A program made the translations under genes and the position numbers. A model generated the notes under the pieces. The model was not told where the DNA came from, made no database searches, and saw nothing but the letters and a program-made list of their open reading frames with translations. A stretch of DNA of 21,037 bases from a virus: positions 1 to 21,037 of IMG/VR virus record IMGVR_UViG_3300005527_000357; one strand, 5' to 3'. Positions 14,628 through 20,684 of this stretch are shown piece by piece; the first letter of the stretch is position 1, and every line of letters begins with the position of its first letter.

Positions 14628-14630
14628 CCA

Positions 14631-14834
14631 ATGAAATCCTATCAAGAGTTTATAGCAGAAGAAGAAAAGTCTTCTAAGGAAACAGCAAAATATCAAAATC
14701 ATCCGAAGGGCAATGAGAAGTGCTCCAATTGTAATATGTGGAGACCACCGAATGCCTGTACCGCAGTAAAAGGAAAGATTGCTGCCGATGGTTGGTGCAA
14801 GTGGCATCAGTATGATAGAAAAAACAAAGATTGA
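14631..14834 (+). CDS. HiPIP-like iron-sulfur protein with T4-type capsid-targeting N-terminus
   Basis: 67 residues. The first ten, MKSYQEFIAE, are nearly identical to the capsid-targeting peptide of T4 internal proteins (MKTYQEFIAE), whose I-A-E end is the cleavage site of the head protease gp21. Residues 31-58 have C-x2-C-x8-C-x12-C with a G-W-C-x-W ending, the arrangement of high-potential iron-sulfur proteins (short form), which hold a 4Fe-4S cluster. HiPIPs normally act as periplasmic electron carriers in bacteria. A reasonable inference is a protein packed inside the head and trimmed after Glu10. Alternatively the fold binds zinc or no metal. It follows the endonuclease gene by three bases and would be made from the late promoter at 14122. 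Confidence 0.7.
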   Translation: MKSYQEFIAEEEKSSKETAKYQNHPKGNEKCSNCNMWRPPNACTAVKGKIAADGWCKWHQYDRKNKD

Positions 14835-14859
14835 CAAACTGCCCTAGATACCCTATAAT
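14831..14859 (+). promoter_or_regulatory. Consensus sigma-70 promoter
   Basis: TTGACA (14831-14836), a 17-base spacer and TATAAT (14854-14859): a perfect match to the bacterial consensus. The -35 overlaps the stop of the HiPIP-like gene. Transcription would begin near 14866, fifteen bases before the next ATG. Such host-like promoters serve phage early genes, and it heads the long run of small genes. Confidence 0.9.
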
Positions 14860-14880
14860 ACCTGCATATACTTTCTGATT

Positions 14881-15084
14881 ATGAATTATCGTCCTTATAG
14901 TATGGAATGGAGTCGGAGGAGATACCTTGCCGAAGCAATCCAGAAATACTTTGATACTGATGCCTCTCTGGATGTTGTGCTGGACGATATTGTAGGTGTA
15001 TTGGAAGAGAATGTAGAGCACCACAAGAGTCGTGCCGAAAGATTCCAAGAAGTATTAGATGGTCTGAAGTCGTTACCTTACTGA
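14881..15084 (+). CDS. 67-aa hypothetical protein, first gene of early operon
   Basis: MNYRPYSMEWSRRRYLAEAIQKYFDTD... is helical, with a basic aromatic N-terminus and a charged C-terminal helix. It directly follows the consensus promoter; no strong ribosome-binding site is present. Function not recognised, though an early, host-directed role is plausible from position. Confidence 0.75.
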   Translation: MNYRPYSMEWSRRRYLAEAIQKYFDTDASLDVVLDDIVGVLEENVEHHKSRAERFQEVLDGLKSLPY

Positions 15085-15086
15085 TT

Positions 15087-15371
15087 ATGAAACTCATTCA
15101 ATTTGGCGAAAGAAACGACTACGGAAAAGAATGGTATATGACTCTTTGTACTGGAAGACGATATTCACTACTTCAACTTGCTTTTGATTATGGAGAGTAT
15201 GGGAAATGGATTGAATTTCCTTATCTTCAAATCTCTATGGGATATGGAAGACTATTCTCCTTTCTATTTTCTATTGGTCGGTTAGGTTTCACTTTTGATA
15301 TTTGTGGTCGTAACTGGCGTGATGAATTGTTTTACCGTGCAAGAGATTATATGAAGTTGAAAGATGGCTAA
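15087..15371 (+). CDS. 94-aa hypothetical protein, paralogue of the gene at 17338
   Basis: Shares with the protein at 17338 the order D-Y-G-K-E-W, R-R-x-x-L-L, D-Y-G, F-P-x-x-Q-x-S-x-G, L-F and an R-x-x-F-x-x-D segment ending in W; the two are clearly homologous. Alternating hydrophobic and aromatic residues suggest a beta-sandwich or sheet protein. No active-site motif can be named. It starts two bases after the previous gene and overlaps the next by eight. Confidence 0.75.
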   Translation: MKLIQFGERNDYGKEWYMTLCTGRRYSLLQLAFDYGEYGKWIEFPYLQISMGYGRLFSFLFSIGRLGFTFDICGRNWRDELFYRARDYMKLKDG

Positions 15372-15714
15372 AAAACTAAACTGGTTTGAATATTACTTTG
15401 GTCACTGCTTCCAAACTGGTTGGAGAGAGATGTGGAATAACTTCAAGATGTGGAGAGACCTCATCAGTGGAAACTATAAGGACTATGCTCTACTTCCAAC
15501 TGATGACCCATATGAAGAATGTTACCAGTGGTTTTGGACAAGTATCAACCTAGATGAAACCTACCCCAAAGAGTTTCTTGAGTACCTGATGGAAATGTGT
15601 GATAGAATTGATAGAGGAGAAGAAAAGGTATATCCACTTGATGAAGATTTCTTTGACCGATTGAAAGACCTTACTGATGGTATTGATGTTGATTTAGATG
15701 AAGAACTTACCTGA
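15364..15714 (+). CDS. 116-aa acidic hypothetical protein
   Basis: Starts inside the end of the previous gene. The first ~45 residues are rich in Trp, Tyr and Phe (W-F-E-Y-Y-F-G-H-C, W-R-E-M-W-N-N-F-K-M-W); the remainder is acidic (D-E-D-F-F-D-R-L-K-D-L-T-D-G-I-D-V-D-L-D-E-E-L-T). The mix suggests a soluble protein that binds a partner or mimics nucleic-acid charge, but this is a guess. Function not recognised. Confidence 0.75.
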   Translation: MAKKLNWFEYYFGHCFQTGWREMWNNFKMWRDLISGNYKDYALLPTDDPYEECYQWFWTSINLDETYPKEFLEYLMEMCDRIDRGEEKVYPLDEDFFDRLKDLTDGIDVDLDEELT

Positions 15715-15892
15715 TAAACTACAACTTGATATAATGTGGACTGTTGCCACCTCATCCAGTATTGAAACTGGCACAAAACCCCAGTACGGGTTCGCCCAGA
15801 TGCTGTATGATTACCTTGCAGACACAAAACCCCGTGTTGAACTTGGACCTTATGAACCTCAAAGAAAAGAAAGCACTTCTCAAGAGACTTGA
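15698..15892 (+). CDS. 64-aa hypothetical protein
   Basis: Overlaps the previous gene by 17 bases and the next by 41. An alternative start, ATG at 15734 (M-W-T-V-A-T), would give 52 residues. The sequence has Q-Y-G-F-A-Q-M-L-Y-D-Y-L-A-D and a charged end. Function not recognised; that it is a gene is supported by the lack of any other good frame between 15715 and 15851. Confidence 0.55.
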   Translation: MKNLPDKLQLDIMWTVATSSSIETGTKPQYGFAQMLYDYLADTKPRVELGPYEPQRKESTSQET

Positions 15893-16124
15893 AACTGCTT
15901 ATAATACCTGTATGGATTGTGGACGAACCTATGGTGTTTATTCGGTAGGTTGTTCTTCTGTTTATACGTCAACCTGTGATGTGTGTGGTGAAACCAAACC
16001 TATCACAGAGACCCGTGACTTTGCTTACTTCATTACTGGAATTCGTAAACTCAAACTAGAGATTGAAAATGAAAAGAGTAACCGTAAGACCCAAAAGCAG
16101 CAAGGCGAAGAACCGTCTGTGTAA
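15852..16124 (+). CDS. Zinc-ribbon-like small protein
   Basis: 90 residues from the ATG at 15852; the frame is open further left to a TTG but that would lie entirely inside the preceding gene. C-x2-C (N-T-C-M-D-C-G) and C-x2-C (S-T-C-D-V-C-G-E) pairs about 20 residues apart form a zinc ribbon, preceded by a basic helix (L-K-E-K-K-A-L-L-K-R-L) and followed by a lysine-rich coiled helix. This suggests nucleic-acid or protein binding, for instance a transcription-linked role early in infection; no partner is known. Confidence 0.75.
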   Translation: MNLKEKKALLKRLETAYNTCMDCGRTYGVYSVGCSSVYTSTCDVCGETKPITETRDFAYFITGIRKLKLEIENEKSNRKTQKQQGEEPSV

Positions 16125-16269
16125 TATGATGGGCAACAATCCTGTTTGTATTGTTGAGCAAGACAAGGGTGATGGTATGATGTTTCTTGCATCCGAGAAT
16201 CAGAAATACTTCTTCTGGGTCAATGTAAACAACGATTGTCATTGGGAATGTGATTGGGAGGTATTATGA
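16069..16269 (+). CDS. 66-aa hypothetical protein
   Basis: Starts at ATG 16069 (M-K-R-V-T-V-R-P-K-S-S), overlapping the zinc-ribbon gene by 56 bases; a shorter start at 16126 would avoid most of this. The centre N-P-V-C-I-V-E-Q-D-K-G-D-G-M-M-F-L-A-S-E-N-Q-K-Y-F is typical of a small beta-barrel, with a basic N-terminal arm. Function not recognised. Confidence 0.65.
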   Translation: MKRVTVRPKSSKAKNRLCNMMGNNPVCIVEQDKGDGMMFLASENQKYFFWVNVNNDCHWECDWEVL

Positions 16270-16439
16270 ACTACTTGTGCTTGGTTGATGGTCTGGTAGA
16301 ATATGGGAGCACAAGTCTCTCTGACTTCGCACACTATCAACTGATGTATGCCGAAGAACACCAAGATGCTGATGTTCAGTACCTGACTCTGACCGATGAA
16401 GAGTATGATGCTATGTTCCCTTGTGAGGAAGAAGAATGA
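16266..16439 (+). CDS. 57-aa acidic hypothetical protein
   Basis: GGAGGT at 16257-16262, three bases before ATG, sets the start and overlaps the previous stop (ATGA). M-N-Y-L-C-L-V-D-G-L-V-E-Y-G-S-T-S-L ends in a very acidic tail (E-E-E-E). Function not recognised. Confidence 0.7.
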   Translation: MNYLCLVDGLVEYGSTSLSDFAHYQLMYAEEHQDADVQYLTLTDEEYDAMFPCEEEE

Positions 16440-16618
16440 AACCTAAGTTTTATGTCATTTTAGAACAGGCAATTGAAGAGGGTGTGCGTCAAGGATGGCA
16501 TCGGGCACACAAACATGTAGAAAACCCCAGTGAAGGTGCTGTGATTGAGCATATTGAAGATGCTGTGATGTCTGCGATTCACGAATACTTTACTTTTCCT
16601 GAGGACGAATACCAATGA
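16436..16618 (+). CDS. 60-aa helical hypothetical protein
   Basis: ATGA overlaps at both ends. It is predicted to be helical with a conserved-looking G-W-H-R-A-H-K-H-V and E-H-I-E-D-A-V-M-S-A-I; several His might bind metal, but there is no clear site. Function not recognised. Confidence 0.7.
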   Translation: MKPKFYVILEQAIEEGVRQGWHRAHKHVENPSEGAVIEHIEDAVMSAIHEYFTFPEDEYQ

Positions 16619-16905
16619 GTTTTTCTAAAACTGTTTCTGTTGTTGCTGCCCTTGCTAGTATTTTTAGTGTGGGTCTTGCAAGTTGGAAGATTTCTGAGGA
16701 TATTAAAAACGCACAAACTGCTCCTCTGGAACAGACTCTGGAACAGAAAATCCAAGAACTTGAAAAGAAACTAGAAGAACCAGCACAACCAGCACAACCA
16801 GTTGAGCAAGTGGCACAACCTCAAGTGCAAGCAGTTCAACAACCCGTTATACTACCTCCAGTAGCACCACCCCCTGTGCCACCTGAACAACCTACAAATC
16901 CATGA
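16615..16905 (+). CDS. Membrane-anchored coiled-coil, proline-rich protein
   Basis: 96 residues in three parts: a hydrophobic N-terminal segment (residues 5-24), a coiled coil (E-Q-T-L-E-Q-K-I-Q-E-L-E-K-K-L-E-E, about 39-55), and a Gln/Pro-rich tail with P-P-V-A-P-P-P-V-P-P-E-Q-P. A short span plus coiled coil plus extended Pro-rich tail resembles proteins that reach from the inner membrane into the periplasm, such as spanin subunits, though there is no lipobox partner in sight and a scaffolding role is equally possible. Confidence 0.75.
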   Translation: MSFSKTVSVVAALASIFSVGLASWKISEDIKNAQTAPLEQTLEQKIQELEKKLEEPAQPAQPVEQVAQPQVQAVQQPVILPPVAPPPVPPEQPTNP

Positions 16906-17351
16906 AAACCTACACTCTCACTATCACAGAAGAACAGGCACGGGCACTGCAATATGCTACTGATGTACTCCAACGAGTTCAGTTGGGGCAGTGGGAAGAG
17001 ATTGTGGATTGGTTGCCTCTTAAAAAACCGACTGATTATACCAAACTTCACGAAGACACACGCACGATTGGCAATATTCTTTGCAATCATATGGTAGATG
17101 ATATTGATTGTCCTCAAGTTTCTTTGGGTATTGGGCATCCAGACCTTCCCAAGAATAATGGAGTTCTTTATGACCTTCACTGTGTTATTCGTAAGAAACT
17201 TTCTTGGGAACGGGCAGTAGAAGAAGGTATTATTGAGAGTGAGGATTCGGAAAGAAAGTGGCCTGAAATGATGCAGGTATGCTATGATGACCCTATGAAA
17301 TGGGGACACGAACCCCTTGCTAAAATGGAGAGGATTGATGAAACTCTTTGA
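16902..17351 (+). CDS. 149-aa hypothetical protein
   Basis: Largest protein of this run apart from that at 18801. It begins M-K-T-Y-T-L-T-I-T-E-E-Q-A-R-A-L-Q-Y-A-T-D-V-L-Q-R-V-Q-L-G-Q, a pattern seen from memory in several phage proteins annotated only as hypothetical, followed by a mixed region with Cys and His (I-L-C-N-H-M-V-D-D-I-D-C-P). No catalytic signature is certain. ATGA overlap with the previous gene and 14-base overlap with the next. Confidence 0.75.
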   Translation: MKTYTLTITEEQARALQYATDVLQRVQLGQWEEIVDWLPLKKPTDYTKLHEDTRTIGNILCNHMVDDIDCPQVSLGIGHPDLPKNNGVLYDLHCVIRKKLSWERAVEEGIIESEDSERKWPEMMQVCYDDPMKWGHEPLAKMERIDETL

Positions 17352-17601
17352 CTATGAAACCTATGAGGACTATGGGAAAGAATGGTTTCTCCAAGTTCTC
17401 TCATGCCGCAGATTTGCTCTGTTGGATATTACTCTCCAATGGGATGATTATGGATGTGATGATTTATTCCCAGCATTTCAGTTGAGTATTGGTTCCAGTC
17501 ATTTGTTCGGTGGTTTTATCCGATACAAACGATTTCAATTTGATTGTAGTATAGTTGATTGGAAACCAAGAGACCTTCGTTGGTATAAAGAACACAAATG
17601 A
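17338..17601 (+). CDS. 87-aa hypothetical protein, paralogue of the gene at 15087
   Basis: Start at ATG 17338, inside the previous gene; an upstream TTG in frame is less likely. Shares D-Y-G-K-E-W, C-R-R-F-A-L-L-D, W-D-D-Y-G, F-P-A-F-Q-L-S-I-G and L-F-G-G-F with the protein at 15087. The pair indicates an old duplication inside the small-gene region, with other genes since placed between. Function not recognised. Confidence 0.75.
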   Translation: MKLFDYETYEDYGKEWFLQVLSCRRFALLDITLQWDDYGCDDLFPAFQLSIGSSHLFGGFIRYKRFQFDCSIVDWKPRDLRWYKEHK

Positions 17602-17789
17602 CGACTAGGGCACAAGAACTCCTAGATGCTTCTATGGAACTCACATTGCGACCACAGAAGGATGACCGCAAGAAACTGATTGCTTTTATCATCAACGAAG
17701 CAGCAGCACGACTTTGTACTGATTGTGGAGAACTTCAAAGTCCTGTTGATGTATTGTATGAACTTGCCAATGAGGTAGAAGCACTATGA
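17598..17789 (+). CDS. 63-aa helical hypothetical protein
   Basis: ATGA overlaps at both ends. Two predicted helices around a C-T-D-C-G turn (C-x2-C), too little for a full zinc site on its own. Function not recognised. Confidence 0.65.
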   Translation: MTTRAQELLDASMELTLRPQKDDRKKLIAFIINEAAARLCTDCGELQSPVDVLYELANEVEAL

Positions 17790-18031
17790 GTAGAAAAAAC
17801 AGAGCACAACAAGTAATGAATGAGTATTATAGTAAGTTGGGTCCAGGTCCAAATTATTATGATAATGCTGCCGTTGCTGCTGCTCTCCGTGAAGTAGTGG
17901 AGGGTCTCAATATTGAACCAGACCCTGACCGAGAATTGAGTATGGAAAAAAATTATTTCATCAAGGGACAGAAGTGGGTAAAGGGTGCTATACTGCGTCT
18001 TGCTGATGAGTTGGAGGACGATGAACTCTAA
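17786..18031 (+). CDS. 81-aa hypothetical protein
   Basis: ATGA overlap upstream and TAATG overlap downstream. Mostly helical, ending in an acidic D-E-L-E-D-D-E-L; a basic N-terminus S-R-K-N-R-A-Q-Q-V. The motif E-Y-Y-S-K-L-G-P-G-P-N-Y-Y-D gives it an aromatic, flexible centre. Function not recognised. Confidence 0.65.
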   Translation: MSRKNRAQQVMNEYYSKLGPGPNYYDNAAVAAALREVVEGLNIEPDPDRELSMEKNYFIKGQKWVKGAILRLADELEDDEL

Positions 18032-18216
18032 TGGTTGAGAAAGTAAAGTTTGTAACTGTTACACGAACTATTGACATCACAAAAGGTATTCATTACCTTG
18101 ATGCTATTGATGAGAATGGGTATCACTGGACAGCAGAAATGGATAACAGACAAGAGAAGTGGTTAGTGTATACAAAAGTGTGGACTAAAGACCCTCAAAT
18201 GCCGTATGATATATGA
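18031..18216 (+). CDS. 61-aa hypothetical protein
   Basis: Shares one base with the previous stop (TAATG) and ATGA with the next. Predicted beta-rich (V-K-F-V-T-V-T-R-T-I-D-I; G-Y-H-W-T-A-E-M-D; W-L-V-Y-T-K-V-W). Function not recognised. Confidence 0.65.
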   Translation: MVEKVKFVTVTRTIDITKGIHYLDAIDENGYHWTAEMDNRQEKWLVYTKVWTKDPQMPYDI

Positions 18217-18434
18217 AAAACTATCGTATCAAAAAAGTCACAGACGGACACTCAACCAGATATTACCCACAACACAAAAGATTTGGATTGTTCTGGTATA
18301 ATATATTTGTAGATGAATATAGGGATGGTGATTATTCTACATTTGAAGAAGCACAGTGGCACCTTTGTAACTTCTTGAGGAAACCTGTGATAGAATACCT
18401 TGACTTTGATTGTGATTGTGGAGAACCTCTGTGA
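18213..18434 (+). CDS. 73-aa hypothetical protein with C-terminal Cys pair
   Basis: Basic, Tyr-rich N-terminus (M-K-N-Y-R-I-K-K-V) and a C-terminal D-F-D-C-D-C-G-E-P-L. The TATAAT sequence inside it (18297) lies in Y-N-I and is not thought to be a promoter. Function not recognised. Confidence 0.65.
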   Translation: MKNYRIKKVTDGHSTRYYPQHKRFGLFWYNIFVDEYRDGDYSTFEEAQWHLCNFLRKPVIEYLDFDCDCGEPL

Positions 18435-18643
18435 CTGAACCCATTCGTCTATGTAAGGATTGTAAGCACTACAAGAAAGATTGGTGTGCTCGTATTACTG
18501 GATATGGAGACACATTTGACTTATGCCTCAATCCTCATCTGTCTGGAAATGTTGTGACTGGGAAATCTAATGGTGGTTTTTGTGATAATATGAGAAAGTA
18601 TCACGGATGTGGAATGGAAGGTAAGTATTGGGAGGCAAAATGA
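18431..18643 (+). CDS. 70-aa cysteine-cluster protein
   Basis: GTG start at 18431, overlapping the previous stop (GTGA), gives M-T-E-P-I-R-L-C-K-D-C-K-H-Y-K-K-D-W-C. The C-x2-C pair, further Cys (D-W-C, D-L-C, G-F-C) and G-C-G suggest a small zinc-binding fold. A TTG at 18416 would add five residues. ATGA overlap with the next gene. Function not recognised. Confidence 0.65.
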   Translation: MTEPIRLCKDCKHYKKDWCARITGYGDTFDLCLNPHLSGNVVTGKSNGGFCDNMRKYHGCGMEGKYWEAK

Positions 18644-18804
18644 CTGAAAAGTATTACTGCGATTACCCAACAGAACCTATTGGTGGTGATAATCCTTATT
18701 ATCGTTGTTCTTATTGTAAGATTAGTGATCCACAAATCAACGGATACTTGGAAAATCACGAAGAATGGTGTGAGTATCGCATAAAAATGGAGGCACGGAA
18801 ATGA
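18640..18804 (+). CDS. 54-aa zinc-finger-like protein
   Basis: A GGAGG site at 18631-18635 sets the start. Y-Y-R-C-S-Y-C-K-I ... Y-L-E-N-H-E-E-W-C has C-x2-C followed by H and C about 15-20 residues later, the spacing of a C2HC-type finger. Overlaps the next gene by four bases. Too short to be certain of fold, but the strong ribosome-binding site supports it as a gene. Confidence 0.65.
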   Translation: MTEKYYCDYPTEPIGGDNPYYRCSYCKISDPQINGYLENHEEWCEYRIKMEARK

Positions 18805-19388
18805 CTGAAATTGAAAAAACAAAAGCAGAAATTAAAGTGCTTGAAAAGAAACTCTCTTTCCTTGAAGAACTGGAAAAAACAAAATCACCAGTAGAAGAAG
18901 CATATAAAGATTGGATGGGTGTGTATCCTCCAACTAATCCAAGTGTTGATAATATTTTTGATATTAGGTGGAGAGCATTTCAAATGGGATATAATGCCTC
19001 AAAAGAAAAGAAAGTGAGTGAAAGTTTCCAAGCAGGTTATGAGTTTGCTTATCAACAAAATGTGAGTGAGTGGGAACCAACTCCACAAACACCAGAGCAA
19101 GTTGCTGATGGATTGAAAGGAGCATTCAGGGAAGCAGTCAAGCAAGGTGTAGTTTCATCTTCTACTAAACCACAAAATCTTACTGATTTGATTTATGATT
19201 GGTGGGAAGATGTATTTACAACCAATAGTAATGATGATATGGAAACTTCTATTGAGGATTTGGTAGATAGGATTGAGTTGTTCTTACCGAAAGAACAATC
19301 TTCTGCTGGTTCTCAAAATGAGTATGTTGAATGCACGGTAGATGGTTTCAACGATTGTCTCAAGAAAATTAAGGGGAAACTACGATAA
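18801..19388 (+). CDS. 195-aa coiled-coil hypothetical protein
   Basis: GGAGG (18789-18793) precedes the ATG by seven bases. The N-terminal ~30 residues form a coiled coil (I-E-K-T-K-A-E-I-K-V-L-E-K-K-L-S-F-L-E-E-L); the rest is mixed, with aromatic-rich W-R-A-F-Q-M-G-Y-N-A-S and an acidic C-terminal half. Largest protein of the small-gene run. No enzyme motif; probably an oligomeric accessory protein. Confidence 0.75.
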   Translation: MTEIEKTKAEIKVLEKKLSFLEELEKTKSPVEEAYKDWMGVYPPTNPSVDNIFDIRWRAFQMGYNASKEKKVSESFQAGYEFAYQQNVSEWEPTPQTPEQVADGLKGAFREAVKQGVVSSSTKPQNLTDLIYDWWEDVFTTNSNDDMETSIEDLVDRIELFLPKEQSSAGSQNEYVECTVDGFNDCLKKIKGKLR

Positions 19389-19582
19389 TGCCATTCTTTC
19401 CCGACTGCTATGATGAGTGGGGGCTTTATAAGTTTACCTACGATGGAGACCACAAGATGTATGAAATGCTGTTTGAGGGCACAGAAGAAGAGTGTCGTCA
19501 GTATGCTTACGACAACTATACTGATAAGGAGCAAACTAACATGTGCCTGATGGATTGGGAAGCAAGGGAGTGGAGTGTATGA
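19388..19582 (+). CDS. 64-aa acidic hypothetical protein
   Basis: TAATG overlap with the previous gene. Aromatic and acidic (F-P-D-C-Y-D-E-W-G-L-Y-K-F-T-Y-D-G-D-H). It ends with an ATGA overlap. Function not recognised. Confidence 0.65.
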   Translation: MPFFPDCYDEWGLYKFTYDGDHKMYEMLFEGTEEECRQYAYDNYTDKEQTNMCLMDWEAREWSV

Positions 19583-19848
19583 CCCATGAGGAAATGCTAG
19601 AAGTTGCCGCACAACGAGAAGCAGAAAACAAAGCCTTAGAATCACTTGGAATTGATTATGGTGATTTTGAGGGTGAAGACGATGTAGATTATTATGCACC
19701 GAATGGTGATTACATCAAGTCTTATCCACTTATCAATCGTGTAGAAGTGATTGGTAAGAATGGACGAGAGTTTGTTCAATATGACTGCTCTAATGTTCAA
19801 ATATCAGAACAAGATGAAGGACGTACACTCAAGGTATTTTTATCATGA
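19579..19848 (+). CDS. 89-aa acidic hypothetical protein
   Basis: Start at ATG 19579 (ATGA with previous stop); the frame extends left but into that gene. Acidic N-terminal helix, D-F-E-G-E-D-D-V-D-Y-Y, then a beta segment V-E-V-I-G-K-N-G-R-E-F-V-Q-Y-D-C. Function not recognised. Confidence 0.65.
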   Translation: MTHEEMLEVAAQREAENKALESLGIDYGDFEGEDDVDYYAPNGDYIKSYPLINRVEVIGKNGREFVQYDCSNVQISEQDEGRTLKVFLS

Positions 19849-20114
19849 GACTCATAGACCGATATAACGAATACTACAACGATGAATGTGCTGCTGCTCC
19901 TTGGGGTTCTCTTACCAGCATGGAACATTTGCAGGCAACCACAATTCGTGCTGTGCTTTATGCCTTTGCCCGTAAGTATAATATGAAGGAGAGTATTTCT
20001 GTAGAAGATTTGAACAACCTTGCTGACCTGATTGAAGAACAAGGAAACGAAAGCAACAAGAGGCATGAGACAGTTATGAAAGTGGCACAAGAGCACTCCA
20101 CAGATGCCACTTGA
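19845..20114 (+). CDS. 89-aa helical hypothetical protein
   Basis: ATGA with the previous gene. Helical throughout, with L-I-D-R-Y-N-E-Y-Y-N-D-E-C-A-A-A-P-W-G-S-L-T. Ends the consensus-promoter operon: a 37-base gap with a new promoter follows. Function not recognised. Confidence 0.65.
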   Translation: MRLIDRYNEYYNDECAAAPWGSLTSMEHLQATTIRAVLYAFARKYNMKESISVEDLNNLADLIEEQGNESNKRHETVMKVAQEHSTDAT

Positions 20115-20118
20115 TGCC

Positions 20119-20138
20119 CTATAATAGTCTCATACACA
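20119..20138 (+). promoter_or_regulatory. Second copy of the 20-base promoter core
   Basis: CTATAATAGTCTCATACACA includes a perfect -10 (TATAAT, 20120-20125) and differs from the helicase promoter core at 10061 in two bases. No good -35 is present at 17 bp (TCCACA). It is followed by an AAGGA ribosome-binding site at 20139-20143, eight bases before ATG 20152, so it probably restarts transcription for the last genes. Confidence 0.65.
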
Positions 20139-20151
20139 AAGGAACTCCCTA

Positions 20152-20388
20152 ATGCCTTTCTACACAAAACTTCCTGGAACTGATGTGCTCCGCAGTAAGA
20201 TTGATGTCTTCACGATGTCTGACCCTGATGATGAAAAGATTTTTCATCGGGTAGAACTTACAGTAGATAATGCTGGTGTCTTCATTACTTCCTGTGAAGG
20301 GGGTGCTCGTGAGGATATGAGTATCGCACAGAAGGATTTGGCAATCGCAGTTGCCCGTGCTATTCTGGAAGCATACGGAGAGGTTTGA
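20152..20388 (+). CDS. 78-aa hypothetical protein
   Basis: First gene after the second promoter, with an AAGGA site. Contains M-S-D-P-D-D-E-K-I-F-H-R-V-E-L-T-V-D-N-A-G-V-F-I-T-S-C-E-G-G-A (beta-rich) and a C-terminal helix A-I-A-V-A-R-A-I-L-E-A-Y. Function not recognised. Confidence 0.7.
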   Translation: MPFYTKLPGTDVLRSKIDVFTMSDPDDEKIFHRVELTVDNAGVFITSCEGGAREDMSIAQKDLAIAVARAILEAYGEV

Positions 20389-20684
20389 TGACTTATTCAC
20401 TCAACCAAGAAGCAAAAGCATTCTCATACACAAGAGAAGAACTCTTTAAGTGTATCACGAATATCGTAGCACATCCTCATAAAACCATCACAGAGCACGA
20501 CCAATCCCGTGCTCTTGCAATTATGGTGGTGATTGATGATTACTACACCAATTATGTTCAAAGTGATAATAATGGTGGGTATTGTGTCTATGAATGTGAT
20601 GCTACTGACCTCACTGATTTTGTAAGGTTCAAACTTGGTATTGGAGATTATGATGCCGTTGATGTTTATGAGGTTTTGAAATGA
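20388..20684 (+). CDS. 98-aa hypothetical protein
   Basis: ATG at 20388 shares one base with the previous stop (TGATG). Helical with V-Y-E-C-D-A-T-D-L-T-D-F-V-R-F-K-L-G-I-G-D-Y-D-A-V-D near the end. Function not recognised. ATGA overlap with the next gene. Confidence 0.65.
   Translation: MTYSLNQEAKAFSYTREELFKCITNIVAHPHKTITEHDQSRALAIMVVIDDYYTNYVQSDNNGGYCVYECDATDLTDFVRFKLGIGDYDAVDVYEVLK

Noticed and set aside
15903-15908. TATAAT with CCTGTATGG downstream, resembling the consensus promoter region
   Set aside because: It lies inside the zinc-ribbon gene coding for A-Y-N-T-C and has no usable -35.
18296-18302. TGGTATAAT extended -10-like sequence
   Set aside because: Inside a coupled gene, next start is 130 bases away, and AT-rich coding sequence gives such matches by chance.
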